The translations under genes were made by a program, and so were the position numbers. From Pseudomonadota bacterium (lineage in GTDB: Bacteria > Pseudomonadota > Gammaproteobacteria > Steroidobacterales > Steroidobacteraceae): DNA of 64,000 nucleotides. Positions 21,808 to 31,139 of the stretch are shown here, one piece after another (within the stretch, counting starts at the first letter, position 1; every line of letters starts with the position of its first letter). The DNA is taken from contig JADJOO010000009.1 in assembly GCA_016713725.1 (NCBI GenBank), forward strand, positions 124,001-188,000, given 5' to 3'. The notes beneath the pieces were generated by a model, which saw only the letters and a program-made list of their open reading frames with translations, had not been told where the DNA came from and did not search any database.

Positions 21808-22407
21808 TCAGAGGGCCGGTGTTCGGCCCGCCAGCGCGTGCGCGAGCGTGCCGCCATCCACGTATTCCAGTTCACCACCCACCGGCACGCCGTGCGCGAT
21901 CCGCGATGCGCGCAGTCCGAACCGTGCCGCGACCTCGGCCAGGAAATGCGCCGTGGCCTCGCCCTCGACGGTGGGGTTCGTCGCGAGGATCACTTCCTTG
22001 ACCTCGCCTGCGCCCAGGAGTTTCTCGAAATCCCCGATGCCGATCTCGGCCGGGCCGACGCCATCGAGCGGCGACAGGTGGCCCATCAACACGAAATAGC
22101 AGCCGCGGAAACTCGCAGTCTGCTCGATCGCGACCACGTCGGCCGGTGATTCCACCACGCAGAGCAGTGACGTATCGCGACCCGTCGCGGCGCACACCGG
22201 GCACAGCTCACCTTCGGCGAACATGCGGCAACGCTTGCAATGGCCCAGCTTTTCCATGGCATTGGCAACGGACGCGGCGATCTCGCTGCCGCCGCTGCGG
22301 TCGCGCTCCAGCAGGTGGAACGCCATCCGCTGCGCCGATTTCGGGCCGACGCCCGGCAGGCAGCGGAAGGCTTCGATCAGCCGGCTGAGTGAGGGCGGAT
22401 AGAGCAT
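21808..22407 (-). CDS. recR: recombination mediator RecR
   Basis: 199-residue DNA repair protein that works with RecO/RecF to load RecA on gapped DNA. Helix-hairpin-helix LPGVGPKSAQRMAFHLLERD is followed by the four-Cys zinc finger CKRCRMFAEGELCPVC and a Toprim domain (LLCVVESPADVVAIEQT, GDFEKLLGA). The C-terminal Walker-like HGVPVGGELEYVDGGTLAHA is conserved. Length is standard. It lies downstream of ybaB and dnaX in the widespread dnaX-ybaB-recR order. Confidence 0.97.
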   Translation of the reverse strand: MLYPPSLSRLIEAFRCLPGVGPKSAQRMAFHLLERDRSGGSEIAASVANAMEKLGHCKRCRMFAEGELCPVCAATGRDTSLLCVVESPADVVAIEQTASFRGCYFVLMGHLSPLDGVGPAEIGIGDFEKLLGAGEVKEVILATNPTVEGEATAHFLAEVAARFGLRASRIAHGVPVGGELEYVDGGTLAHALAGRTPAL

Positions 22408-22429
22408 GAATGGAGCTGCCGTGCGCCGC

Positions 22430-22756
22430 TCAGAACGGCATCTTGAAGCCCGGGGGCAGGTTCATGCCGCCCATGACGCTCGACATGCGCTGCTGCGTCG
22501 CGGCTTCCATGCGCTGTGCGGCGTCGTTGATCGCCGCCGCCACCAGGTCCTCGATCATCTCGCGATCGTCGAGCGGCACGGCCGGATCGATCTGCACGCG
22601 CTTCGCTTCGTGCTTGCCGTTCACCGTGATCTTGACCATGCCGCCGCCGGACTCGCCGACGACCTCCATGGCGGCGATCTCGGCCTGTGCCTTCTGCATG
22701 TTCGCCTGCAGTGCCTGCGCCTGCTTCATCATGTTGCCGATGCCGCCTTTCATCAT
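22430..22756 (-). CDS. ybaB: nucleoid-associated protein YbaB/EbfC
   Basis: 108-residue small dimeric DNA-binding protein. The N-terminal helix has MMKQAQALQANMQKAQAEIA, followed by EVVGESGGGMVKITVNGKHE and DDREMIEDLVAAAINDAAQR, all typical, and the usual Met/Gly/Pro-rich tail (MSSVMGGMNLPPGF). ATG at 22756 or 22753 are both possible. 22 bases separate it from recR downstream, and a short GTGATTAGTGATAGG repeat lies between it and dnaX. Confidence 0.96.
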   Translation of the reverse strand: MMKGGIGNMMKQAQALQANMQKAQAEIAAMEVVGESGGGMVKITVNGKHEAKRVQIDPAVPLDDREMIEDLVAAAINDAAQRMEAATQQRMSSVMGGMNLPPGFKMPF

Positions 22757-22775
22757 GTGCGTCTCGAGAAGGAAG

Positions 22776-22800
22776 TAGTGAGTGATTAGTGATAGGTGAG
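22776..22800. repeat. short GTGATTAGTGATAGG-type intergenic run
   Basis: The ybaB-dnaX gap contains a low-complexity run built from AGTG, GTGATTAGT and GATAGGTGAG units. The same units recur at 29529-29611, and a related G-rich version is at 2336-2426. Confidence 0.55.
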
Positions 22801-22811
22801 GAACCGCGAGT

Positions 22812-24400
22812 TCAACCCAGCGGTTTTACCGAACCGGGTCGAACCGTCGCGCCGAACACCTCGCGCATCGCGCGCACGGCGGGATCGCTGTCGATCGATT
22901 GCTCCGCAGCACGCTGCCGGTCCTCAGCCGCAATGGCATCGCGCCTGGCGGGCGTGAAGATGTCGCCGGGCGCCTCGGCCTGCGTGATCTCGAGGCGAAT
23001 CGGTTCGCCGTAATGCCGCGAGAGCGCCTCGGCCAGTCGGCTCTCGATCTGCGGCCTGCGGAAGGAGTCCCCGGCGGGATCGAGACGCAGCCGGACGAGG
23101 CCGGCCTTGCGCTCGAGCATCACGCAGTTGGCCGCGAAATGCCTGGCCGTGCCCTGCAAGCCGAGGGTGGTGACGAGTGCATCCCAATCGGACTCGGCCG
23201 CCGGAGGACTCACCGCGCTTGCAGGATGTTTCGGCGCACCTGCGGGTCGAGCAGCGCTGGCGCTCGTGCCAGGCCCGCGCCGCCACCGCCCGCTGTCGCT
23301 GCAGGCGGCAAACCCTGCGGACGGAACGCGAGCATGCGCAGCAATGCCATTTCAAAACCCGCGCGAGCATCCGGCGCGTAGTCCAGGTCGCGGCGCGAGT
23401 TGATCGCGATCTGGTACAGCAGCTGCAGGTCTTCCGCGGTGAACTTCGCGGCGAGTCCTGCGAGCAGCTTGTCCTCCTCCTCGTCGTCGCCGGGAGGAAG
23501 GTCAGGCAGCGCCTGCAACAGCGCCATGCGCTGGATGGCGCCCGACAATTCGCCGAGCGCCTGGTGATAGTCCGGCGCGCGTTCGTCGAGGTGCGCGGCC
23601 TGCTGCATCAGCGCCGCGCCATCCTTCCCGGCCAGCGCCGTCAGGATACCCTCCACGTGCTTGCGGTCGAGCGTGCCGAGCAGCGTACGCACCTCCGCTT
23701 CCAAGGCGCGGCCGCCGCCGAACGCGAGCACCTGGTCGAGCAGCGACAGCGCGTCGCGCATGCCGCCCTCGGCGCCGCGCGCGATCGCGCGCAGCGCGGC
23801 CGGCTCGAATTCGACCTTCTCGGCTGCAGAGATCTGCGCGAGCCGGTCGTAGATCAACGGCAGCGGCAGGCGCCGCAGGTGGAACTGCAGGCAGCGCGAC
23901 AGCACCGTCACCGGCAGCTTCTGCGGATCGGTGGTCGCGAGCAGGAACTTCACGTGCGGGGGCGGTTCCTCCAGCGTTTTCAGCAACGCGTTGAAGGAGT
24001 GCGTCGAGAGCATGTGGACTTCGTCGATCAGGTAGACCTTGTAGCGCCCACGCGCCGGCGAGTACTGCACGTTGTCGAGCAATTCACGCGTGTCGTCGAC
24101 CTTGGTGCGCGAGGCCGCGTCGACCTCGAGCAGGTCGACGAAGCGGCCGGCGTCGATGTCGACGCAGGCCGGGCACTGGCCGCACGGCGTCGACGAAACG
24201 CCTTTTTCACAGTTGAGCGACTTCGCGAAGATGCGGGCGATGGTGGTCTTGCCCACGCCGCGCGTGCCCGTGAACAGGAACGCGTGGTGGATGCGGCCGG
24301 AATCGAGCGCGTTCGTGAGCGCGCGGCGGACGTGGTCCTGGCCGACGAGTTCCTCGAACGTGCGCGGACGCCATTTGCGGGCGAGGACGAGGTAACTCAT
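22812..24400 (-). CDS. dnaX: DNA polymerase III subunit tau/gamma (frame change near 23270-23290)
   Basis: Clamp-loader ATPase of the replicase. From ATG 24400 the AAA+ domain is complete: Walker A GTRGVGKTTIAR, zinc module with CxxxxxxxxCGQCPAC, Walker B LIDEVHMLS and sensor LLATTDPQKLP. The first frame ends at 23210 after about 396 residues, a gamma-length product. The tau C-terminal domain (DWDALVTTLGLQGTARHFAA ... HYGEPIRLEITQAEAP) is in the -1 frame and ends at 22812. Its linker is in keeping across the change, since GGGGAG can continue as PGTSASAARPAGAP if one G is added in the G/C run. A sequence error or programmed slippage could both explain this; no A-rich slippery site as in E. coli is seen. 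Confidence 0.93.
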
Positions 24401-24485
24401 CGGGCGAGAGGGTGCTCTGCGTTGCGTTCGGGCGTTGGATGGACTCGGGCCTGGACCCTGGGGCGGGCGGCGGCCCGCGCCAGAA

Positions 24486-24582
<97 letters not shown>

Positions 24583-24611
24583 TGGAGAGGCGCGATCATA
24601 CCATGCCGGAC

Positions 24612-26049
24612 TCAGTCCTTCGGCACCGGCGGCGGACCGTCCGGGATGTACGGCACGTAGGTGGTTGCGCCCTTTTTGCCTTGAAATCAGCCTGCACCGC
24701 CGCCAGGGACTGCGGTTGCTCGTAGAGATCGACCATCGTGGCCGCGAGCACCTTCGAGGCCCGCGCCATGCCCTTGGCCGATCGACATGCCACCGGTCGC
24801 AACCACCGGCCAGGCGTGCCAGGGGCGTCGACCGGCGCCGTGGCGACCGAGACGTGGAGCGTGGGCGCCACCCAGCTTATGTCCGCGACGTCCGTGGAGC
24901 CGCCCTCCGACTCCTGTCCCTCCAGCGGCTTGACGCCTGCGAACATGCCGACCTCCGGCACGCCCGTCGCCTTCTGGATCTGCCGCGCGAACGCCTGCTC
25001 TTCGTTCGTGTACTTGACCGGGCCGAGCAGCAGCAGGTTCGCATGCAGCAGGCGCGCACCGGCCTCGTTCACCAGCATCTCCCATGAGCCGCCATCCACC
25101 GTCACCTTGCCCGTGGTCTCCGTCATCGTGGCGGCGCCCTCCGCCACCTTGCGCGTGCGCGCAAGCAGTTGCTCGACATCGTCGCGCTTCCAGTCGCGCA
25201 GCCACAACGAGACCTGCGAATACGCCGGCACGACGTTCGGCACGTCGCCGCCGGACTGGATCACGTAGTGCATGCGTGATGTCGGCTTGATGTGCTCGCG
25301 CATCATGTTGATGCCGTGCGTGAACAGCTCCGCCGCGTCGACCGCGCTGCGGCCGTTCCATGGATCGCCTGCCGCGTGCGCCGTGCGTCCCTCGAACTCG
25401 ACGATCAGGCTGACCATCGCCTGGCTCGACGCCATGTCGGCCTGCGTCTCGTCGCTCGGGTGCCACGCGAGCACTGCATCGACGTCGTCGAAGAGCCCTC
25501 GCGGGCCATGTAGACCTTGCCGCCGACGGCTTCCTCGGCGGGCGTGCCGTAGAAGCGCACCGTGCCCTTTAGCTTGCCCGCGGCGATCTGTTCCTTGATC
25601 GCGATGGCGGCGCCGAGGCCGCCGGGCCGAACATGTTGGCCGCAGCCATGGCCGGCAGCGCCTGCCTGCAGCGGTTCCTGCAGCGGACTCGCCTTCTGCG
25701 AAACGCCGGGCAGCGCGTCGTACTCGCCCATGACGCCGATCACGGGCCGGCCCGAACCGTAGGTCGCGACGAAGGCGGTGGGCATGCCTGCGACGCCGCG
25801 CTCGACCTTGAATCCCTGCTGTTCCGCGTAATCGGCGAGCACGGCGGCGGAGCGAGTCTCGCGCAGCGCAGTTTCCGCATAAGCCCAGATCTTGTCGGAC
25901 AGGTCGACCAGGTCGGCCTGGTGACGGTCGATGGAATGCAGGGCCGCGCGTTTGGCGGGCGTCTCCCTGGCAGCCACGACCGTTTCGGCAACGACGGAGC
26001 CTGCGAACAGCGTTGCCGCGGTCGTGGCGAGAAAGAGCTGGAATTGCAT
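24612..26049 (-). CDS. M20 amidohydrolase (AbgB-like), broken by several small indels
   Basis: Predicted exported metallo-amidohydrolase related to p-aminobenzoyl-glutamate hydrolase subunit B. Signal peptide MQFQLFLATTAATLFAGSVV precedes family text: AYAETALRETRSAAVLADYA, VIGVMGEYDALPG, GTPAEEAVGGKVYMAREG, HAAGDPWNGRSAVDAAELF, EGGSTDVADISWVAPTLHVS. The frame changes at about 25495, at 24822-24825 with restoration at about 24771-24782, and at T5 24673-24677. Closing these gaps gives DAPWHAWPVVATGGMSIG and the C-terminus IPDGPPPVPKD with a TGA at 24614-24612. The metal-site segment reads GHGCGQHVRPGG where the family has GHGCGHNMFG, consistent with two more losses near 25620-25645. Probably functional in the cell but unreadable here; true decay is the alternative. 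Confidence 0.8.
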
Positions 26050-26131
26050 CACGTGTTCACCCTGGAAAAGAAAACAATGCCCTCACGCATCCTGCGCACG
26101 ACCTCGTCCTCGGACGCGCGCGAGTTGCAAG

Positions 26132-26614
26132 TCAGCCGCGGCCGCGATACGGCGGCACGCCCTGGTCCGGCAGCCACATGCCTGCGGGCGGGCGTCCTGT
26201 CTGCCAGAACACATCGATCGGCATGCCGCCCCGCGGGTACCAGTAGCCGCCGATGCGCAACCAGCGAGGCCGCAGGAAATCGACCAGCCGTTGCGCGATC
26301 GCGAGCGTGCAGTCCTCGTGGAAAGCACCGTGATCGCGGAAGCTGCCGAGGTAGAGCTTCAACGACTTGCTCTCGAGCAGCCACCTGGCAGGCGCGTAAT
26401 CGATCACGAGGTGGGCGAAGTCCGGCTGTCCCGTGATCGGGCACAACGAGGTGAACTCGGGCGCGGCGAACCGCGCCACGTACACTTTGCGTGGATGCGG
26501 GTTCGGCACGCGCTCGAGCACGGCCGATCCGGGCGATGCAGGCGGTGACGTCGTCGCGCCGAGCTGCCGCAGGCCCGCGTAGATCGAGCCGCCCTTCTTC
26601 CGCGCACTGCTCAC
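26132..26614 (-). CDS. queF: 7-cyano-7-deazaguanine reductase, short type
   Basis: NADPH-dependent nitrile reductase making preQ1 from preQ0 for queuosine synthesis. The 160-residue protein has the catalytic Cys in FTSLCPITGQPDFAHLVIDY, the QueF motif ESKSLKLYLGSFRDHGAFHE, and the end block RIGGYWYPRGGMPIDVFWQT. Size places it with the short (YkvM-like) form rather than the 280-residue E. coli form. Start GTG 26614 overlaps the stop of the M3 peptidase gene (GTGA), so the two are translationally coupled although functionally unrelated. Confidence 0.94.
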   Translation of the reverse strand: MSSARKKGGSIYAGLRQLGATTSPPASPGSAVLERVPNPHPRKVYVARFAAPEFTSLCPITGQPDFAHLVIDYAPARWLLESKSLKLYLGSFRDHGAFHEDCTLAIAQRLVDFLRPRWLRIGGYWYPRGGMPIDVFWQTGRPPAGMWLPDQGVPPYRGRG

Positions 26615-28512
26615 TTCACGCTGCCCCGGGCGTAGATGCGCTCGATTTCGTCCATGATCAGGTTCATCTCACGCATTGCGGCGTTGAATGGCTCCGAGGT
26701 CGTCATGTCGACGCCCGCGTCCTGCAGCAGCTCGATCGGGTATTTCGACGAGCCCGCCGACATCAGGCGCAGGTACGCCTCGCGGTTCTGCTGCGCCTTG
26801 CCGGACTTGACGGCGTCCTTGCCGATCATGCCGTCAGCGAGCGACATCCCGCCGATCATGCTGGTCGCGTACTGATAGACGTAGAAATTGCGATAGAGGT
26901 GCGGGATGTACGCCCACTCCGCGCCGTACAAGTCATCGACCTGCACGACGCCAGCGTCGTGCCCGTAATACTGGCGCAGCAGCCCGAGGTAGAGCTTGTT
27001 GAGCGAATCCGCCGTGAGCGGCTCGCCGCGCTCGACCAGCTCGTGGATCCTGAGCTCGAACTCGGCGAACAGCGTCTGCCGGAACAGCGTCGTGCGCATG
27101 CTGTCGAGGTAACTCGACAACAGGAAGAGCCGCGCACGGTCGTCCGTGGTCTGGTCGAGCACGTGGTGCAGCAACAGGTTCTCGTTGAGTGTCGACGCGA
27201 CTTCCGCGACGAACGTCGAGTACGAGGCGGTTGCGTACGGCTGCTTTGCCGACGACATGAACGAATGCATCGAGTGGCCCGACTCGTGGGCCAGCGTCGA
27301 GACGTCGTCCCAGGCGCCGTTGAAGTTCAGCAGCTGGTATGGATGCACGCCGTAGACCGTGTTGCTGTATGCGCCGGGGCTCTTGCCTGCATTGGGCATG
27401 AAGTCGACCCAGCGGTCGGCGTAGCCCTTGCGCAGGGTCTCGACGTATTCGGAGCCGAGTGGCGCGAACGAATCGAGCGTCATCTGCATGCCCTGCTCCG
27501 GCGTGTACCGCAGGTCCACCTGCTGCACGATCGGCGCGTACAGGTCCTCGTACCCCAACTGCTCGACGCCCATGATCTTCTGCCGCAGTTTCAGGTAACG
27601 GTGCAGCGTCGGCAGGTTGGCATGGACGTCGTCGAGCAGGCGCGAGTACACGTTACGCGGAATGTTGTAGTCGAACAGTGCGGCGTCGAGTGAGGTCGGG
27701 AAGTTGCGCACGTCCCTGGACGTGACGCGCGACTGCACGTAGGCATTCAGTGCGGCCGCAAACGTGCGCGTGAACTGGTTGTAGGCCGTCCAGAACGCCT
27801 TGAACGCCAGGTCGCGGTCGGCCTTGTTCGGCGAGGCGCGCCACTTCGAATACGCGGATGCGTCGAGTCGGACCTTCTCCCCGGTGGAAAACGTGACCTC
27901 GGGGAACGGCAGGTCCGCGGCCCGGAAGACGGACTGCAGCGTTCCGCCCGCCTCGCCCAGCGCGGCCATGCGCGCAAACAACTTCTCTTCGGCGGGCGTC
28001 AGCGTATGCGGCGCCGCGCGCAGGATATCGTCGAAGAACATGCGGTACTGGACGAGCTTCGGCTCGGTCGCCAGGTACTTGTCGATCCGTTCGCGGCCGA
28101 GCGCGAGAATCTCCGGTCGCATGTACGCCGTGGCCGACTGGAAATTCGAATAGACCTGCGACATCTCCTGCTGCATCTGCATGTTGCGCCCCACGCGCGT
28201 GTCCTGGTCGTAGAGCTGGAACGCGTATGCGTAGAGCCGGTCGGCCCGACGGCTGGCCTGCTCCCAGGCCGTCATCCCTTCAAGCAGGCTGCCCGCCGAT
28301 GCGCCGAGCTTGCCCTGCCAGGCGCCGAGCGCCGGCAGCGACTGCACGAGTTCCTGCTTGCCTGCCACCCAGGCAGCCTCGTCTACGTACAAGTCCTTGA
28401 GGTCCCACTGGTACCGGGCCGGCACCTCTGCACGCTCCAAGGCCTGCGCCGGACCGGCCAGCGCGAGCGCGGACAGGGCGAAAAGTGCCCGGAAACTGGC
28501 ATGAAATCGCAT
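26611..28512 (-). CDS. M3 family oligoendopeptidase F homologue, exported
   Basis: Zinc metallopeptidase of 633 residues that probably cleaves oligopeptides. ATG 28512 begins a signal peptide (MRFHASFRALFALSALALAG, likely cut after AQA), so it is predicted periplasmic, unlike cytosolic PepF. The active site is LAHESGHSMHSFMSS with HExxH near residue 407, and the downstream Glu lies in FVAEVASTLNENLLLHH. C-terminal motifs PHLYRNFYVYQYATSMIGG are typical. The frame is open to 28677 but the extension lacks homology. Downstream queF overlaps by four bases. Confidence 0.92.
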   Translation of the reverse strand: MRFHASFRALFALSALALAGPAQALERAEVPARYQWDLKDLYVDEAAWVAGKQELVQSLPALGAWQGKLGASAGSLLEGMTAWEQASRRADRLYAYAFQLYDQDTRVGRNMQMQQEMSQVYSNFQSATAYMRPEILALGRERIDKYLATEPKLVQYRMFFDDILRAAPHTLTPAEEKLFARMAALGEAGGTLQSVFRAADLPFPEVTFSTGEKVRLDASAYSKWRASPNKADRDLAFKAFWTAYNQFTRTFAAALNAYVQSRVTSRDVRNFPTSLDAALFDYNIPRNVYSRLLDDVHANLPTLHRYLKLRQKIMGVEQLGYEDLYAPIVQQVDLRYTPEQGMQMTLDSFAPLGSEYVETLRKGYADRWVDFMPNAGKSPGAYSNTVYGVHPYQLLNFNGAWDDVSTLAHESGHSMHSFMSSAKQPYATASYSTFVAEVASTLNENLLLHHVLDQTTDDRARLFLLSSYLDSMRTTLFRQTLFAEFELRIHELVERGEPLTADSLNKLYLGLLRQYYGHDAGVVQVDDLYGAEWAYIPHLYRNFYVYQYATSMIGGMSLADGMIGKDAVKSGKAQQNREAYLRLMSAGSSKYPIELLQDAGVDMTTSEPFNAAMREMNLIMDEIERIYARGSVK

Positions 28513-28664
28513 CGGCACTCCCGAAACAGTGGATCGGTTGGCGAAAAACAGGTGGCAAGCTTGCCTAGACGGGCGGGTGGTCGCAACGTAAGACGATCCT
28601 GCTAGTATTGCTGCGGTGCAGCCAAACCTGACAGATCCGATTGCCCCCAGGTCATAGTCACGAA

Positions 28665-29558
28665 GTGGCGAAAGCAACGAACGGCTCGCGCATCCCGAAA
28701 CCTCCCCGGGCGTTGTTCACGTTGCTGGAGGGCCGCGCATTGCTCGAGATGGCGCTGCTGCCGGCGCTGTATCCACTGCTGCGAAGCACGCCCCACGGCG
28801 ACGGCCACCCCGTCCTGCTGGTACCCGGGTTCACCGCCAGCGATGCCACGCTCGTGGGCCTGTCAGCCTTCCTGCGTTCGCGCGGCTACCACGTCGAGAC
28901 CTGGGGTCTTGGCCAGAATACCGGCTTCAAGCTCAAGTTCAGCCAGGCGCTGGAACAGAAGCTCCGCTTCATGCATCACCGCCATCGTCGCAAGGTCAGC
29001 CTGGTCGGCTGGAGCCTCGGCGGCGTCTACGCGTTCTACGCGGCGCACTGCGCCCCCGAATGCGTGCGCTCAGTCGTGTCGCTCGGCAGCCCGATGAAGT
29101 TTTCCACCGACGAGCTGCTCGACGTGCCGGTCGTCGTGAAGGCTGCGTACCGCTATCTCGCGCATCCGATGGGTCCCGTCGCTCACCTCGCGCACGTGCG
29201 ATCCAAGGTCCTGCGCGCGCCTCCGCCCGTGCCATCGACCTGCGTGTTCTCGATGACGGACGGCATCGTGCCACCCGAGGCCGCCCGCATCGAAGACAGC
29301 GACGACGACCAGCACGAAAACATCTGGGTGCCGGGCAGCCACGTCGGACTCGGCTTCAATGCCGCGGTGATGTGGATTCTCGCCAACCGGCTGGCACAGG
29401 CCGAGGGAGAATGGCGTCCGTTCGATCCGGACGGCCTGGCCGGTACGGCTTACCGCAAGATTGCGAAATACCTGGGGCCGCCGGAGCAGGGGCTCAGGAA
29501 AGGCGTGGCCGTTCGGGCTGAGGGAAGTGGAGTGGTGGTGGTAGTGATTAGTGATTAG
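28665..29558 (+). CDS. lipase-like alpha/beta hydrolase
   Basis: 297-residue cytoplasmic hydrolase. The nucleophile elbow is VSLVGWSLGGVYAFYAA, the acid probably Asp in FSMTDGIVPP and the His in VPGSHVGLGF; VLLVPGFTASDATL forms the oxyanion region. These support an esterase/lipase. Start is uncertain: GTG 28665 (VAKATNG) is preferred, with TTG 28641 as the alternative; neither has a strong ribosome site. The last residues (GSGVVVVVISD) are encoded by the GTG-rich intergenic repeat, which also provides the stop. It converges on a WS/DGAT gene, hinting at neutral-lipid turnover. Confidence 0.82.
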   Translation: MAKATNGSRIPKPPRALFTLLEGRALLEMALLPALYPLLRSTPHGDGHPVLLVPGFTASDATLVGLSAFLRSRGYHVETWGLGQNTGFKLKFSQALEQKLRFMHHRHRRKVSLVGWSLGGVYAFYAAHCAPECVRSVVSLGSPMKFSTDELLDVPVVVKAAYRYLAHPMGPVAHLAHVRSKVLRAPPPVPSTCVFSMTDGIVPPEAARIEDSDDDQHENIWVPGSHVGLGFNAAVMWILANRLAQAEGEWRPFDPDGLAGTAYRKIAKYLGPPEQGLRKGVAVRAEGSGVVVVVISD

Positions 29559-29611
29559 TGACCAATCACCACTCACCCTCACTACTCACCTCACTCACTC
29601 TCACCTCCTCA
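29529..29611. repeat. GTGATTAGTGA / TCACTCACC imperfect inverted repeat
   Basis: A GTG/TTAG-rich half (29529-29561) is followed by its approximate complement rich in CACTCACC (29562-29611). It lies between, and slightly within, two convergent genes and supplies both stop codons. The predicted hairpin could terminate transcription from both sides. Related runs are at 22776-22800 and 2336-2426. Confidence 0.65.
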
Positions 29612-31084
29612 CGCGGCCTTCCGCTTCGCCGCCGCTTTCCTCACGACCACTTTTTTCTTCTTGTTGCCTTTCTTCGGCTTTCGCGTCAGCGCCAGCAGTT
29701 CCTGGAAGCTGTCCCGGATGCACTGCGCGAAGAATTCGGGGTCGGGCAACTGCTCGCGGCACGACGTCGGCGAGATGAAGATCATCCCGTCGTAACTCGT
29801 CACCGAGAACACCAGCCCCATGCCGTCCGCGATCGGCATGATCGAGGAGAAGTACGTCATGCGCGCGCCGTCGAGATAGAGCGGGATCGCGGGTCCGGGC
29901 ACGTTCATGATCGTGCAGCCCGCGAGCGGCTCGCGCGGGGAACCGAGCGACGATCCTGCCAGCAGCTTCGCCGAAAGCGCGAGCGTGGCCGCCGGGGCGT
30001 GCTTGTCGAATTCGGTGAGTTCCTTTGCGCGCACGGCCTGGTCGATGTCCGCATGCGTCGACGTGTGCTTGTAGATTGCACGCAAGCGCTTCTTCGCATC
30101 CTCGATGTCGGTGCCGAGCGGCACGCGGATCAGGCTCAGTTCGGGGCGCTCTGCAACGCTGGCACCTGCAGCCCGCACCGAGAATGGTGCGAGCGAGACC
30201 ACGCTCGCACCCGGCAATTCTTCGTGCGCCAGCAGGTACCGGCGCAAGGCGCCGCCGCAGACGGCGAGCACCGCATCGTTGATCGTGGCGCCCGGCACCA
30301 GGTCGCGGATGCGCTTGAACTCGTCGATGAAGAAACGGCGCGAATCGAAGACACGGTGCGGCGAGACCTCGGAGTTGAAGCGCGTGACCGCGAAGCGGTC
30401 CTTGCGCAGCAACTCGCCAAGCGACCCGAGCACGGCCGGGGTCACCCTGCCGATCGCCCGCGCCAGGGGTCCCGCGAACATCAGTGGCCGCAGCACGTTG
30501 TTGATTGTCGCGCGCGCAAGCAGCGAGATCGCGCCCGGCGGCGACTCCGGGAACCAGGGCTCGGGCGGCTCCGGCGCAGGCGGCAGCGCCGTCGTGTCGT
30601 GCAGCAGCGTCGTGATCTCGGCGCCGCCGCGCACGTCGATCGCAGCGTGATGAACCTTGGCCAGGATGGCGAAGCTGTCGGGCGGCAGGTGCAGGAACGA
30701 ATCGAGACCCTCGACCAGGTACAGCTCCCACAGGGGTTTCGACAGGTCGAGCGGGCGCGCGTGGATGCGCGACGCCTGGATGCAGAACTGGCGCCAGTCG
30801 CCGGGCTTCGGCAGGGCGATGTGGCGCACGTGGTACTCGAGGTCGAAATCGTCGTCCTCGATCCAGTAAGGAAAGTCCAGCTCCATCGGCACGCGCAGCA
30901 GCTTCTGCCGGAAGATCGGCGAAAGGTGCAGGCGGCTTTCGATGTGCTTCAGCAGGCTCTTGAAATGGACGCGGCCGTCCCTGGCGGTCGAAGGGTCGTA
31001 GATCGAGATGAGCGTGATGTTCGAATTGGCGTGACCGGATTCGCCGTACACGAATCGGGCGTCCTCGCCGCGCAGTTGCCTCAT
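29609..31084 (-). CDS. WS/DGAT family O-acyltransferase with altered active-site motif
   Basis: 491-residue wax ester synthase/acyl-CoA:diacylglycerol acyltransferase homologue, expected to make storage lipids from acyl-CoA. N-terminal text IYVG-like start RQLRGEDARFVYGESGHANS, then WIEDDDFDLEYHVRHIALPK, PLWELYLVEGL and the active-site region AILAKVHHAAIDVRGGAEIT near residue 150. The HHxxxDG motif keeps both His and the Asp but has Val in place of Gly. C-terminal NVPGPAIPLYLDGARMTYFS is typical; the tail is strongly basic (GNKKKKVVVRKAAAKRKAA). ATG 31084. Neighbouring hydrolase, SDR and acyl-CoA dehydrogenase suggest lipid metabolism. Confidence 0.88.
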   Translation of the reverse strand: MRQLRGEDARFVYGESGHANSNITLISIYDPSTARDGRVHFKSLLKHIESRLHLSPIFRQKLLRVPMELDFPYWIEDDDFDLEYHVRHIALPKPGDWRQFCIQASRIHARPLDLSKPLWELYLVEGLDSFLHLPPDSFAILAKVHHAAIDVRGGAEITTLLHDTTALPPAPEPPEPWFPESPPGAISLLARATINNVLRPLMFAGPLARAIGRVTPAVLGSLGELLRKDRFAVTRFNSEVSPHRVFDSRRFFIDEFKRIRDLVPGATINDAVLAVCGGALRRYLLAHEELPGASVVSLAPFSVRAAGASVAERPELSLIRVPLGTDIEDAKKRLRAIYKHTSTHADIDQAVRAKELTEFDKHAPAATLALSAKLLAGSSLGSPREPLAGCTIMNVPGPAIPLYLDGARMTYFSSIMPIADGMGLVFSVTSYDGMIFISPTSCREQLPDPEFFAQCIRDSFQELLALTRKPKKGNKKKKVVVRKAAAKRKAA

Positions 31085-31139
31085 GAGCGCATCGTCCTTC
31101 CGGTGCCGGTGGCACGCATCCTGGTTGCGCCCGAGTCTA

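Noticed and set aside
21289..22001. Extension of the ppsA frame beyond the frameshift
   Set aside because: After 20726 the frame loses family similarity and runs antisense through the Sel1-like and recR genes.
29601..31115. 504-codon frame parallel to the first WS/DGAT gene
   Set aside because: Same strand but shifted, Arg/Ala-rich and featureless; the 29609-31084 frame has all family motifs.
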